Positions 7,541-14,654 of a DNA stretch of 30,820 nucleotides are shown piece by piece (position 1 is the stretch's first letter; every line of letters starts with the position of its first letter). A model generated the notes under the pieces. It worked only from the letters and a program-made list of their open reading frames with translations, was not told where the DNA came from and made no database searches. This stretch comes from Thermoleophilia bacterium (lineage in GTDB: Bacteria > Actinomycetota > Thermoleophilia > Gaiellales > JAICJC01): NCBI GenBank assembly GCA_025928435.1, contig JAICJM010000024.1:1-30820 (forward strand), read 5' to 3'. A program made the position numbers and the translations under genes.

Positions 7541-7717
7541 TTGATCGTCGAGCGCATCGGAGCAGCGGAAAGGAACGCGGACGCACGGCATGCGGCGAAG
7601 CATGCCGAGACCGCGCTCCGACGGATGGGGCCGTCCGCTGCCACGGGGGAGCGCCCGCCGAACCGCGATCACCGGCGCTTCGAGGTCATGCTCGTGCGCC
7701 GGGTCGTCTCAGGCTGA
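7541..7717 (+). CDS. Candidate small basic protein, unknown function
   Basis: A 58-residue ORF from TTG 7541 to TGA 7715-7717. It has a perfect AGGAGG (7527-7532) 8 nt upstream of the start and a promoter-like TTGACC-17-TATCCA about 70 nt further up. About 83% of its codons end in G or C, somewhat below the clearly coding neighbours but in the coding range. The product begins MIVERIGAAERN, is rich in Arg and Ala, and ends RRFEVMLVRRVVSG. I recognise no family and see no membrane segment or signal peptide. It is isolated between the divergent hydroxylase operon and the convergent phosphoesterase. The alternative is a regulatory leader or chance ORF. Confidence 0.4.
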   Translation: MIVERIGAAERNADARHAAKHAETALRRMGPSAATGERPPNRDHRRFEVMLVRRVVSG

Positions 7718-7749
7718 CAATACGGGGGAAGCCGGGACCGCCTGTTCGC

Positions 7750-8658
7750 CTACAGGTGGAATGCCTTGGGAAGGCCGCGAGCAGAGCGAGCCTTCCCAAG
7801 GTACCTCCTGAAGCCCAGCATCTTCTCCGTCGCGCGCAGCAGTGAGTAGTGCGTGAGCAGCCGGTGGCGCACCGCATGGACGGGCGTGTACCGCGAGAGC
7901 ACGATCAGCGGCACGATGTTCTCGCCGCCGTGGCCGCCGCCCTCGTCGAAGGTCAGCAGCACGGCCGTGTGGCCGTGCCGGTACGTGGGGCTCTTGACGA
8001 TCATCGGGATCCAGCGCGAGAGCCACAGGTCGCCCGTCGTCATCGGGCAGTCGTGCATGTCGTTGCACATGTTCGGCGTGACGAACATGAGCGCCGGCGC
8101 GTGGCCCGAGTGGAGCGCGTGGTGCAGGCGACCGGTCGTCAGGCGGCCGAGCGCCCGGACATGCCGGCGGCAGGTGTGGATGCGCCGGTAGTAGACCGCG
8201 GGGACGTGCCGCGCCGCGTACAGGCGGGTGCTGCCGCGGTAGCAGTGGCCCGGCATCGATTCGGCGTAGCTGCGCCAGCGCAGGCCGTGTCGCGACGCCT
8301 GTGAGAAGAGGTTCGGGCCTCGAACGGGGCACTGGGCCGGCTGGCAGTCCGTGTGGATCCCATGCGTGCTCCCGCTCGTCATCGCGATGTAGTTGGGGAG
8401 GCTCGGGTGGGTGATGGCGTGGTAGTTCGTTGCCAGGCCGCAGCGGCGCGCGATCGTCGTCATGAACGGCGCCGGCCCGATCACCTGCTTCGAGGAGTGG
8501 TTCTCCATCACGATGATGATCACGTGGCGGATGACCGGCCGCGCGTGCGCGGCCTGCCCGCACGGCGAGGGCGCCTTGACGGCGTGCGCGGTTCCCGGCA
8601 GGGCGGCGACGGTCGCGATCGCGGCCAGCGCCCCTGCCAGAGCTGCGCGTCCCCTCAT
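7750..8658 (-). CDS. Secreted phosphoesterase (phospholipase C / acid phosphatase family, PF04185-like)
   Basis: A 302-residue exported protein. Residues 1-26 form a Sec signal peptide ending AHA (MRGRAALAG...GTAHA). The mature part opens with HVIIIVMENHSSKQVIG, whose Glu-Asn pair (E52, N53) is the metal-ligand signature of this superfamily, followed by HPSLPNYIAMTSGS. Near the C-terminus TFDEGGGHGGENIVPLIVLS carries the second metal site. The family hydrolyses phosphomonoesters or phospholipids outside the cell; the exact substrate cannot be read. The ATG at 8658 has no Shine-Dalgarno but a -10-like TAGCTT 9 nt upstream. An 11-bp direct repeat lies 45 nt upstream, and a 12-bp hairpin lies inside the last codons. 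Confidence 0.88.
   Translation of the reverse strand: MRGRAALAGALAAIATVAALPGTAHAVKAPSPCGQAAHARPVIRHVIIIVMENHSSKQVIGPAPFMTTIARRCGLATNYHAITHPSLPNYIAMTSGSTHGIHTDCQPAQCPVRGPNLFSQASRHGLRWRSYAESMPGHCYRGSTRLYAARHVPAVYYRRIHTCRRHVRALGRLTTGRLHHALHSGHAPALMFVTPNMCNDMHDCPMTTGDLWLSRWIPMIVKSPTYRHGHTAVLLTFDEGGGHGGENIVPLIVLSRYTPVHAVRHRLLTHYSLLRATEKMLGFRRYLGKARSARGLPKAFHL
7764..7801. repeat. Perfect 12-bp inverted repeat inside the 3' end of the phosphoesterase gene
   Basis: CCTTGGGAAGGC (7764-7775) and GCCTTCCCAAGG (7790-7801) pair perfectly around a 14-nt loop. The repeat lies within the last 20 codons of the gene, ending 12 nt before the stop codon region. It could act as a transcription terminator or mRNA 3' stabiliser that is also translated (residues around YLGKARSARGLPK). 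Confidence 0.6.
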
Positions 8659-8702
8659 CGGAGCGTGAAGCTACAGGGCCGGATCGAGCTCCCTCTGAGG
8701 AG

Positions 8703-8721
8703 CCGGTAAGGATCCGGTAAG
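8703..8721 (-). promoter_or_regulatory. 11-bp direct repeat, possible PHO-box-like activator site
   Basis: On the minus strand CTTACCGG occurs twice with an exact 11-bp period (plus strand CCGGTAAG at 8703 and 8714). It lies in the 65-nt gap between the mscL stop and the phosphoesterase start. PhoB/PhoP-type response regulators bind 11-bp direct repeats in front of phosphatase genes; actinobacterial PHO boxes are of the GTTCACC type, so the sequence match is only partial. Confidence 0.35.
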
Positions 8722-8723
8722 CG

Positions 8724-9137
8724 TTAGGCCGCCGCCGGCACCTCGGAGGTGCAGAACGCGCACCGGTTGGCGGCGATCGGGATCTCGCTCAGGCACTCGG
8801 GGCACGGCCGGGTGGTCGGCGACTCGGTCGGCTCTCCCCGGGCCCGCCGCGCCTCGAGCACGTTCAGCGGCTTCACGACGAAGAAGAAGATCGCCGCGGC
8901 GACCGACAGGAAGGTGATCAGCGCGTTGATGAAGTCGCCGTAGTGGAATGTGCTCTTGTTGATCGTGAAGGTCAGACTGCTGAAATTCGGCTTGCCGAAG
9001 ATGGCCGCGATCAGGGGCGTGATGATGTCGGCGACGAACGCTGCGACCACCGCGGCGAACGCGGTGCCGATGACGACCGCGATCGCCAGGTCGACGACGT
9101 TCCCGCGCATGATGAACTGCTTGAACTCCCGCAACAT
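8724..9137 (-). CDS. mscL: Large-conductance mechanosensitive channel with C-terminal Cys4 tail
   Basis: A 137-residue protein. MLREFKQFIMRGNVVDLAIAVVIGTAFAAVVAAFVADIITPLIA is the MscL N-terminal helix plus TM1, and the periplasmic loop leads to TM2 (FINALITFLSVAAAIFFFVVKPLN). The channel opens under membrane tension and releases solutes during osmotic downshock. The usual cytoplasmic helical bundle is replaced by a tail with CPEC (Cys112, 115) and CAFC (Cys126, 129), a rubredoxin-like zinc ribbon pattern that also occurs in other actinobacterial MscL proteins. The ATG at 9137 is preceded by GGGGGA as ribosome binding site. It is divergent from the disulfide reductase gene. Confidence 0.95.
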   Translation of the reverse strand: MLREFKQFIMRGNVVDLAIAVVIGTAFAAVVAAFVADIITPLIAAIFGKPNFSSLTFTINKSTFHYGDFINALITFLSVAAAIFFFVVKPLNVLEARRARGEPTESPTTRPCPECLSEIPIAANRCAFCTSEVPAAA

Positions 9138-9191
9138 GGCTGTCCCCCACTGTTGGGATACCGGGTCGATCGCAGAGGGTATCCGACTTCT

Positions 9192-10532
9192 ATGATGACG
9201 CGGATGAACGGCCCGGTCGTGATCCTGGGGGGTGGCTCGACGGGTGAGGCGGCGGCGGGCGCGCTGCGGACGCTCGAGCCGGAGACGCCGATCACCCTGT
9301 TCGAGCCGGGGCTGGTCGGCGGGGAGTGCTCGTACTACGCCTGCATGCCGTCGAAGTCGCTCCTGCGCCCGCCCGAGGCGATCGCCGCGGCCCGGCTCGT
9401 GCCCGGCGCCGCCGAGGCGGTGACCGGGACGATCGATGTCGAGCGGGCGTTCTGGCATCGCGACCAGGTCACCGGGAACCTCGACGACTCGAGCCAGGGG
9501 GAGTGGCTGGCCGACCGTGACATCGAGTTGATCCGCGGGCGTGCGCGGGTGTCGGGGCCGGGGGAGGTCGAGGCCGGCGACCGCACCGTCGGGTTCGCGC
9601 GGCTCCTGGTGGCGACCGGCTCGGTGCCGACGATCCCGCCGATCCCCGGTCTGGACGACGTCGGCTACTGGACGAATCGCGAGGCCACCTCGACCCACGA
9701 GGTGCCCGGGCGGCTGATCGTGATCGGTGCCGGCCCGGTGGGCTGCGAGCTGGCCCAGGCCTTCGGCCGGATGGGCTCGACCGTGACGCTGGTCGACCTC
9801 TCCGACCGGCTCCTCGCCCACGATCATCCCGACGCCGGCAAGCTGATCGCGGACGTCCTGGAGGGCGAGGGCATCGCCCTGCGCCTGGGCGCCGAGATCG
9901 AGCGGTTCGAGCCGGGCATGCGCATGCGTCTGGGCGGCGGCGAGACGGTCACGGCCGACCGCATCCTGGTCGCGACCGGGCGGCGGGCGAACGTCGAGGG
10001 GCTCGGCCTCGAGTCGCTCGGCGTGACGATCTCGGAGCGCGGCGTCGAGGTGGACGAGCGGCTGCGCGCCGCCGAGAACGTGTGGGCGGCCGGCGACGTG
10101 ACCGGGATCGCGATGTTCACGCACGTCGGCAAGTACCAGGCCCGGATCGCTGCCGCCGACATGGCCGGGCGCGAGGCGCGGGCCGACTACCGGGCGATCC
10201 CCGCCGTCACCTTCACCGACCCGCAGGTCGCCTCGGTCGGCGACACGTCGGGCGAGGGCACGGTTGTCGGCGAGCGCGGCTCGGTGGCGCGGCTCTCGAC
10301 CTACGAGCGGCCGAAGCGGCCGGGGTTCCTGAAGGTGTTCGCCGACCCGGGCCGGCGGGTGCTGGTGGGCGCCGTCGCCGTCGGCCCCGAGGCGGGCGAG
10401 TGGCTGGGGCAGCTCACGCTCGCGATCCGGGCCGAGGTGCCGGTCGACGTCCTGCTCGACACGATCCAGCCGTATCCGACGTTCTCCGAGGCCGTCCAGT
10501 TCGCCGTGCGCGACCTCGGCCTCGATGAGTAG
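9192..10532 (+). CDS. Pyridine nucleotide-disulfide oxidoreductase (Lpd / mercuric reductase family)
   Basis: A 446-residue flavoprotein. It has an FAD-binding GGGSTG (13-18), the redox-active pair Cys46/Cys51 in GGECSYYACMPSK, an NAD(P)-binding VIGAGPVGCELA near 184, the ATG-type FAD motif WAAGDVTGIAMFTHVG and a C-terminal dimerisation domain. In class I enzymes the catalytic base is a His followed by Pro (HPTxSE) near the C-terminus; here the site reads PYPTFSE, Tyr replacing His, while the partner Glu is kept. It is therefore unlikely to be a classical dihydrolipoamide dehydrogenase. The start ATG 9192 has a -10-like TATCCG 6 nt upstream and no clear Shine-Dalgarno. The substrate is unknown. 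Confidence 0.9.
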   Translation: MMTRMNGPVVILGGGSTGEAAAGALRTLEPETPITLFEPGLVGGECSYYACMPSKSLLRPPEAIAAARLVPGAAEAVTGTIDVERAFWHRDQVTGNLDDSSQGEWLADRDIELIRGRARVSGPGEVEAGDRTVGFARLLVATGSVPTIPPIPGLDDVGYWTNREATSTHEVPGRLIVIGAGPVGCELAQAFGRMGSTVTLVDLSDRLLAHDHPDAGKLIADVLEGEGIALRLGAEIERFEPGMRMRLGGGETVTADRILVATGRRANVEGLGLESLGVTISERGVEVDERLRAAENVWAAGDVTGIAMFTHVGKYQARIAAADMAGREARADYRAIPAVTFTDPQVASVGDTSGEGTVVGERGSVARLSTYERPKRPGFLKVFADPGRRVLVGAVAVGPEAGEWLGQLTLAIRAEVPVDVLLDTIQPYPTFSEAVQFAVRDLGLDE

Positions 10533-10545
10533 GGTCCCGCCAGAC

Positions 10546-10562
10546 GGGGTCAGACCCCTTTT
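10546..10562 (+). terminator. Short hairpin with T4 after the disulfide reductase gene
   Basis: GGGGTCAGACCCC (10546-10558) forms a 5-bp G/C stem with a CAG loop followed by TTTT. It lies 13 nt after the reductase stop. It also belongs to the 13-bp palindrome family seen at 11010, 26547 and 27750-27802, so the terminator role may be incidental. Confidence 0.45.
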
Positions 10563-10604
10563 GACGGGTCGGACGGCGAGCAGGCTGCGCAGAATGCCCT
10601 CTGC

Positions 10605-11003
10605 GTGAACAAGATCCTCGATCTGGCATTTGGCGTGGCCATCGGGACGTTCTGCGTGCGCGTCGCTGTGCGCCAATGGCGTGGGCTCTTAATCCGCTCG
10701 ATTGCGCCGCCGCCTTTCTGGCCATGGTGGGGCTGGGGGTGGAGGGCATTCGGGCGCGGTGGCCCCGTGTTGCTGGTCGGCATGGGTGGTCCGATCGTTG
10801 TCACAGCGGTGCTCGTGGCCGTCGGTGACCGGCGTGCCGGCGAAGTTGTGTTTCTCGTCGCGTTCGGCGCCGCCTGGCTCATCTTCGCCGCGATCACCCT
10901 CTGGGCGCGGCCGAAGCGGCTGATCCCGCCGTGGGCGCGTGCGCAGAGCGGCGCCGTGCGGGAGTGGGGCGATTGGTGGAAGCTCCGCGGCAGCAGGGGG
11001 TGA
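10605..11003 (+). CDS. Small membrane protein, unknown function
   Basis: A 132-residue protein from GTG 10605. The middle contains a Trp/Pro-rich stretch (FWPWWGWGW) and two clear membrane helices, PVLLVGMGGPIVVTAVLVAV and VVFLVAFGAAWLIFAAITLWA, followed by a cytosolic basic and Trp-containing tail. No family is recognised. Third-position G/C use is slightly lower than in neighbouring genes. It stands alone between two short palindromes (10546 and 11008), convergent with the epimerase gene. Confidence 0.6.
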   Translation: MNKILDLAFGVAIGTFCVRVAVRQWRGLLIRSIAPPPFWPWWGWGWRAFGRGGPVLLVGMGGPIVVTAVLVAVGDRRAGEVVFLVAFGAAWLIFAAITLWARPKRLIPPWARAQSGAVREWGDWWKLRGSRG

Positions 11004-11007
11004 ATAT

Positions 11008-11024
11008 CCGGTGCCAGGCACCGG
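11008..11024. terminator. 17-bp palindrome between convergent genes
   Basis: CCGGTGCC-A-GGCACCGG (11008-11024) is a perfect 8-bp inverted repeat around one base. Its core GGTGCCAGGCACC (11010-11022) has the same design as other 13-bp palindromes in the window. It lies between the small membrane protein stop (11003) and the epimerase stop (11062), where it may end transcription from both sides. Confidence 0.45.
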
Positions 11025-11061
11025 GTATGCATGTCCGCCAGAAGGCGTCTGACCCGCGTAT

Positions 11062-11925
11062 TCAGGCGACCGAGATGCGGAACGCGGCCGTATAGGACTC
11101 GCCCGGGCGGACGACCTGGAGGTCGTCGCCGCTCGCGAGCGCGTTCGTGGGCGCAGTCATCGGCTCGTAGGCGATCAGGTCGTGCCCGGCCGGGGCGTAC
11201 ACCTGCGCGTACTCGTAGCCCTCGAGGAACTCGACGGCCAGCGTGCGGCCGCCGCCGGCGACGGTGAACCTGGGCGTGGCGCCGAGGTCGGTGTAGCCGT
11301 CGTCGAACGTGCGGGCGCCGAGCGGGCCGGGCGCGACCGTCACCGGCTCGCGGTCGCCGGTCGGGATGCTGCGCTCGTCGAGCACGATCCGGGTGCGGGC
11401 GGGGACGTCGATCGTCCACTCGGACCGCGGCGCGCCGGGAAGGCACAGGTAGGGGTGGTAGCCGAACGAGACGGGACAGGGGCGGCGGCCGTGCGCGCGC
11501 AGGGTCGTGCGGATCTCGAGCCCCTCCTCGTCGAGCGTCGCGACCACGGTGAGCGCGTGCGGGTTGGGGAACACCTCGAGCACCGCCGGGTGGTCGTGCG
11601 TGTCGAACTCGGCCCGCACCGAGCGCGCCGTGCTCTCGGTGACCTCGAACGGCAGGATCCGCGGCAGCACGCCGTGGATGGGCAGCCCGTGCTCGTCGCG
11701 AGGGATGAGGTCGGACGCGGGCAGCGGCCGCACGAGCCGGTTCGCCCACGGGTGCAGGAGCGGGATCCCGAAGGTCGAGCCGCGCTCGCGGTATGCGTCC
11801 GGTCCGCCGCGCAGGCCGAGCACCTCGACGCCGTCGTGCGTGAGCGAGCATCCGACCATCGCGAGCCCGGGGATGAACGCCGCCCGCAAGGCCCCGGCCG
11901 CGAGCGTCACCTCTTCGCCGGTCAC
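11062..11925 (-). CDS. Aldose 1-epimerase family protein (GalM-like)
   Basis: A 287-residue beta-sandwich sugar mutarotase. Family residues are present: WANRLVRP (60-67), IHG with His84, the catalytic-type His157 in GYHPYL and Glu254 in AYEPMTAPTNAL. It interconverts alpha and beta anomers of an aldose; the substrate cannot be told, and some members act on sugar phosphates. GTG 11925 overlaps the TGA of the preceding VOC gene by 4 nt, so it is the last gene of a three-gene operon. The epimerase fits a sugar-handling context with the Amadori operon nearby. Confidence 0.9.
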   Translation of the reverse strand: MTGEEVTLAAGALRAAFIPGLAMVGCSLTHDGVEVLGLRGGPDAYRERGSTFGIPLLHPWANRLVRPLPASDLIPRDEHGLPIHGVLPRILPFEVTESTARSVRAEFDTHDHPAVLEVFPNPHALTVVATLDEEGLEIRTTLRAHGRRPCPVSFGYHPYLCLPGAPRSEWTIDVPARTRIVLDERSIPTGDREPVTVAPGPLGARTFDDGYTDLGATPRFTVAGGGRTLAVEFLEGYEYAQVYAPAGHDLIAYEPMTAPTNALASGDDLQVVRPGESYTAAFRISVA

Positions 11926-12359
11926 GCCTCCGGCACCTGGACGAGCTCGACCGTGGCGCCGTCCGGGTCCGTCATGTAGACGACGATGCAGCCCGCCCAG
12001 TGCCGGCCCGCCTCGGGCCCGAGCGACTGCGGCTTCGAGCGGGCCTTGACGCCGGCCTTCACGAGCCGCCGGTGGGTGGCGACGATGTCGTCCACCTGGA
12101 ACGCGATGTGGCTGCCGGCATGGTCGGGCGCCGCGTTCCCGTCGCGCCGCTCGATCAGCTCGAGCACCCTGCCGTCGCCGAGGTCGAGGTCCGCGATCCG
12201 CACGTTCTGGGCCGCCTCGCCGGCGACGGCGCTGAACGTCTCGGCCGCCGCGTCCACCTGCTCACGCACCGGCACGCCCAGGAGGTCGCGGTAGAAGTGC
12301 AGCGACCGGTCGAGGTCGGCGACCGTCAGGCTGGCGTGGTGGAGCCCGGTGACCGTCAC
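11922..12359 (-). CDS. VOC superfamily (glyoxalase/dioxygenase-fold) protein
   Basis: A 145-residue protein with two beta-alpha-beta-beta-beta modules. It opens TGLHHASLTVADLDRSLHFYRDLLGV, containing the first metal His and the FYRDLLG signature. HIAFQVDDI marks the second module and MTDPDGATVELVQ supplies the last metal-type Glu. VOC proteins include lyases, epimerases (methylmalonyl-CoA epimerase) and dioxygenases; the exact reaction is not visible. GTG 12359 overlaps the decarboxylase TGA by 4 nt and its own stop overlaps the epimerase start by 4 nt. Confidence 0.88.
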   Translation of the reverse strand: MTVTGLHHASLTVADLDRSLHFYRDLLGVPVREQVDAAAETFSAVAGEAAQNVRIADLDLGDGRVLELIERRDGNAAPDHAGSHIAFQVDDIVATHRRLVKAGVKARSKPQSLGPEAGRHWAGCIVVYMTDPDGATVELVQVPEA

Positions 12360-13717
12360 CGCAGCCGCGCCGGGATCGTGTCGCGCGCGAACACCTCGTC
12401 GACCGTCTCCGCCCGCTTCACGATCTCGGCCTCGGCGCCGTGTACGAGAGCCGTGGCCGGCCGGGGCAGGCCGTTGAAGTTGGAGGCGCAGGCGTCCTGG
12501 TAGGCGCCCGTGTCGAGGAACGCGAGCACGTCGCCCGGCCAGACCGCCGGCAGGTGGGCCTCGGGCGCGATCACGTCGAACCCGCACGACATCCCGACGA
12601 CGTCGGCGTCGAGCTCCGGCTCGGCGTCGGCCCGCGACGCCGCCATCACGCCGAAGCGGGCGTGCTCGATCAGCAGGTCGGCCATGAACATCTCGGTGGT
12701 GTCCGTCTCCACCCACGCCCAGTCGAGCGGCCGCGTCTGCCGCTTCAGGTTGCGCACGGTCGTCAGGTGGATGCCGGTGTCGGCGTACAGGGCCCGTCCC
12801 GGCTCGGCCTCGAGCCGGACGCCGCGCGTGTCCACGCCCGCCCCGGCCAGCCCGGCCCGGAGCGCGCCGGTGAGGGCGTCGGCGATCGTCTCGATCGCGG
12901 GCGCGGCCCCGTGCCCGGTCGGGTCGCGCGGCGCCGGATAGCCGCCGCCGACGTCGATCTGCGCAGGCCGCCAATCGCCGAGCGCCCGGCACAGGTCGCC
13001 GATCGCGGCGGCGAAGCTCGCCCCCATCCCCGCCCACACGGCCGGGTCGGTGCTGTGGCGGCCGAGATGGGCCATCACCCCGACGAGCTCGACCCCCTCG
13101 GCCTCGAGCGCGCCCCGCCCGACGGCCGCCGCGTCTTCGAGCGCGATGCCGGGTTTGTAGCGCTGGGCGGAGTCGCGCACCGACCGGCCCGGGTCGAGCT
13201 GGGAGGGCTGGCCCAGGCCCTCGTAGTCCGGCCGCAGCCGGAGGCGCACCCGCGCGGTCTTCCCCGTCGCCCGAACGGCCTCGGCGACGAGGTCGAGCTC
13301 CCCCGGGCTGTCGAGGGTCACTCGGGCCCCGGCCTCGACCGCCCGGCGGACGAGCCCGGCGTCCTTCACCGAGCCGTTCACCGAGATCAGCTCCGGCGTC
13401 GTGCCGGCCGTGAGCGCGGCGTGGAGCTCGCCCGGCCCGAACGTGTCCGCCCCCAGGCCCTCCGAGTTCAGGACGGCCCGCAGCGCCAGCGACAGGTTGG
13501 CCTTGAGCGATGGCAGGAGCCACACGGGCCCGTCCGGCCAGCCGGCCGCGAACGCCGCTGCGATGCGGCGGGCGTTGCGGCGCAGCTGGTCCTCCGAGAT
13601 CACGTAGAGCGGCGTGCCGAAGCGGCGCGCGAGCTCGACTGCGTCGCACTCCTCGACCCACAGGTGCCCCTCCCGGATCGAGAGGCAGTCGTCGATGCGC
13701 ACGGCAACCGAGCTCAT
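12356..13717 (-). CDS. PLP-dependent decarboxylase of the DapDC/ornithine-DC fold (LysA-like)
   Basis: A 453-residue fold-type III enzyme. The PLP lysine is Lys72 in LPSLKANL, HLGRHS (218-222) corresponds to the HxGS motif, GGGY (257-260) and EPGR (305-308) bind the phosphate, and the second half supplies GMSCGFD (Cys378) and DTGAYQ (402-407) at the dimer active site. Biosynthetic LysA has CESxD; the variant CGFD and its company (VOC protein, epimerase) suggest another amino-acid or carboxylated amine substrate rather than lysine synthesis. The ATG at 13717 has no Shine-Dalgarno but lies 6 nt from a -10-like TAGAGT, indicating a leaderless mRNA. Confidence 0.85.
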   Translation of the reverse strand: MSSVAVRIDDCLSIREGHLWVEECDAVELARRFGTPLYVISEDQLRRNARRIAAAFAAGWPDGPVWLLPSLKANLSLALRAVLNSEGLGADTFGPGELHAALTAGTTPELISVNGSVKDAGLVRRAVEAGARVTLDSPGELDLVAEAVRATGKTARVRLRLRPDYEGLGQPSQLDPGRSVRDSAQRYKPGIALEDAAAVGRGALEAEGVELVGVMAHLGRHSTDPAVWAGMGASFAAAIGDLCRALGDWRPAQIDVGGGYPAPRDPTGHGAAPAIETIADALTGALRAGLAGAGVDTRGVRLEAEPGRALYADTGIHLTTVRNLKRQTRPLDWAWVETDTTEMFMADLLIEHARFGVMAASRADAEPELDADVVGMSCGFDVIAPEAHLPAVWPGDVLAFLDTGAYQDACASNFNGLPRPATALVHGAEAEIVKRAETVDEVFARDTIPARLR

Positions 13718-13723
13718 GTCCCA

Positions 13724-13752
13724 ACTCTACGCGGCATCGCGGAACCTTTCGA
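13724..13752 (-). promoter_or_regulatory. Promoter of the decarboxylase operon
   Basis: Minus-strand TCGAAA (13752-13747), 17-nt spacer and TAGAGT (13729-13724), with the ATG only 6 nt further. The position predicts transcription starting at or next to the A of the start codon. Confidence 0.4.
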
Positions 13753-13775
13753 CGGGGAACGGCGTCTCAGTCCGT

Positions 13776-14645
13776 GTGAAGTGGGCGTTCGCAGCGCTCG
13801 TGCCGGCCGTCGGCCTGGTAGCGGCGGGGTGCCTCGGCGCCTCGTCGGCGACGCCGGCGGCGAGTCACCCCTCGGCGCCCTCCCCCGTGACCCCGAGGAT
13901 GGTCGTCATCAGCCGCTCCCCGGGCACCGCAGATGTGTCCGGTGGCACCGGACGGGAGCGCACGCTGCTTCGGCACGTCGTCGACTCGTCGGGGGTGACG
14001 GCGGTCGTCGCGGCCCATCTCGGCGGCCCGAGCGGGGGCTTCCACCAACCGGGCCTCTGGCTGCGCCTGACCGTCGCCGTCGGCAGCGCGAACAAGGCGG
14101 AGGCGCTCCCGTTTCTCTGGCAGGGCGAGCTCGTCGAAGGCGCCTACCGCGCGGCGAGCGTCCGCGCCGGGCTGCCCGACCTGGCCGGGGTCGTCTACGA
14201 GCGGCGCCTGCCGACCGGGAAGACGCTTCCGTGGAACGCCGGGGTCGCAGGAGGCAATGCCCCGACGCGGACTGCCTCCCGCGCTGCCGCCACGACGGCC
14301 GCGATCACCGGCCGCTTCACGGCCGCGGCCGGAGCCGCGGGCTGGACGCTCCGCCGGATCACGCTCTACCGCCCTGACGGCCTCGCGGCGGCAGTCACGC
14401 TCGTCGCCGCCCACCCGCACGGCTTCTCCAGGCAGCTGGCCCAGTTCGAGCGGCACGTGCAGCGCATCGGGGCGGCCGGGACGCTGATCGCCGTGCAGAA
14501 CCCGTGCGGCGCCACCGTCTACCAGGAGGCAAGCGCCCGCTGGGTCGGCATGTACGCGAACAGCGCGAACCCGCGCTGGCTCTGCCCCAATCCGGCGGCA
14601 AGCCTTCCGACTCCATGTCCTCCGCACGCGACGAGGGCCTGTTGA
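13776..14645 (+). CDS. Putative lipoprotein, unknown function
   Basis: A 289-residue protein starting at GTG 13776 with a lipoprotein signal peptide MKWAFAALVPAVGLVAAGC, lipobox VAAGC and acylated Cys19. An Ala/Ser/Pro-rich linker follows. The mature part is a mixed globular sequence with two cysteines (NPCGAT, WLCPN) near the C-terminus that could form a disulfide. No family is recognised. It is divergent from the decarboxylase operon (58-nt gap) and convergent with the SBP5 gene, ending only 9 nt from it. Confidence 0.7.
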   Translation: MKWAFAALVPAVGLVAAGCLGASSATPAASHPSAPSPVTPRMVVISRSPGTADVSGGTGRERTLLRHVVDSSGVTAVVAAHLGGPSGGFHQPGLWLRLTVAVGSANKAEALPFLWQGELVEGAYRAASVRAGLPDLAGVVYERRLPTGKTLPWNAGVAGGNAPTRTASRAAATTAAITGRFTAAAGAAGWTLRRITLYRPDGLAAAVTLVAAHPHGFSRQLAQFERHVQRIGAAGTLIAVQNPCGATVYQEASARWVGMYANSANPRWLCPNPAASLPTPCPPHATRAC

Positions 14646-14654
14646 GGGGGACGG

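Noticed and set aside
7373..7672. Minus-strand 99-codon frame in the intergenic region.
   Set aside because: No ribosome binding site, and its composition fits a shadow of the better-supported plus-strand 58-codon ORF.
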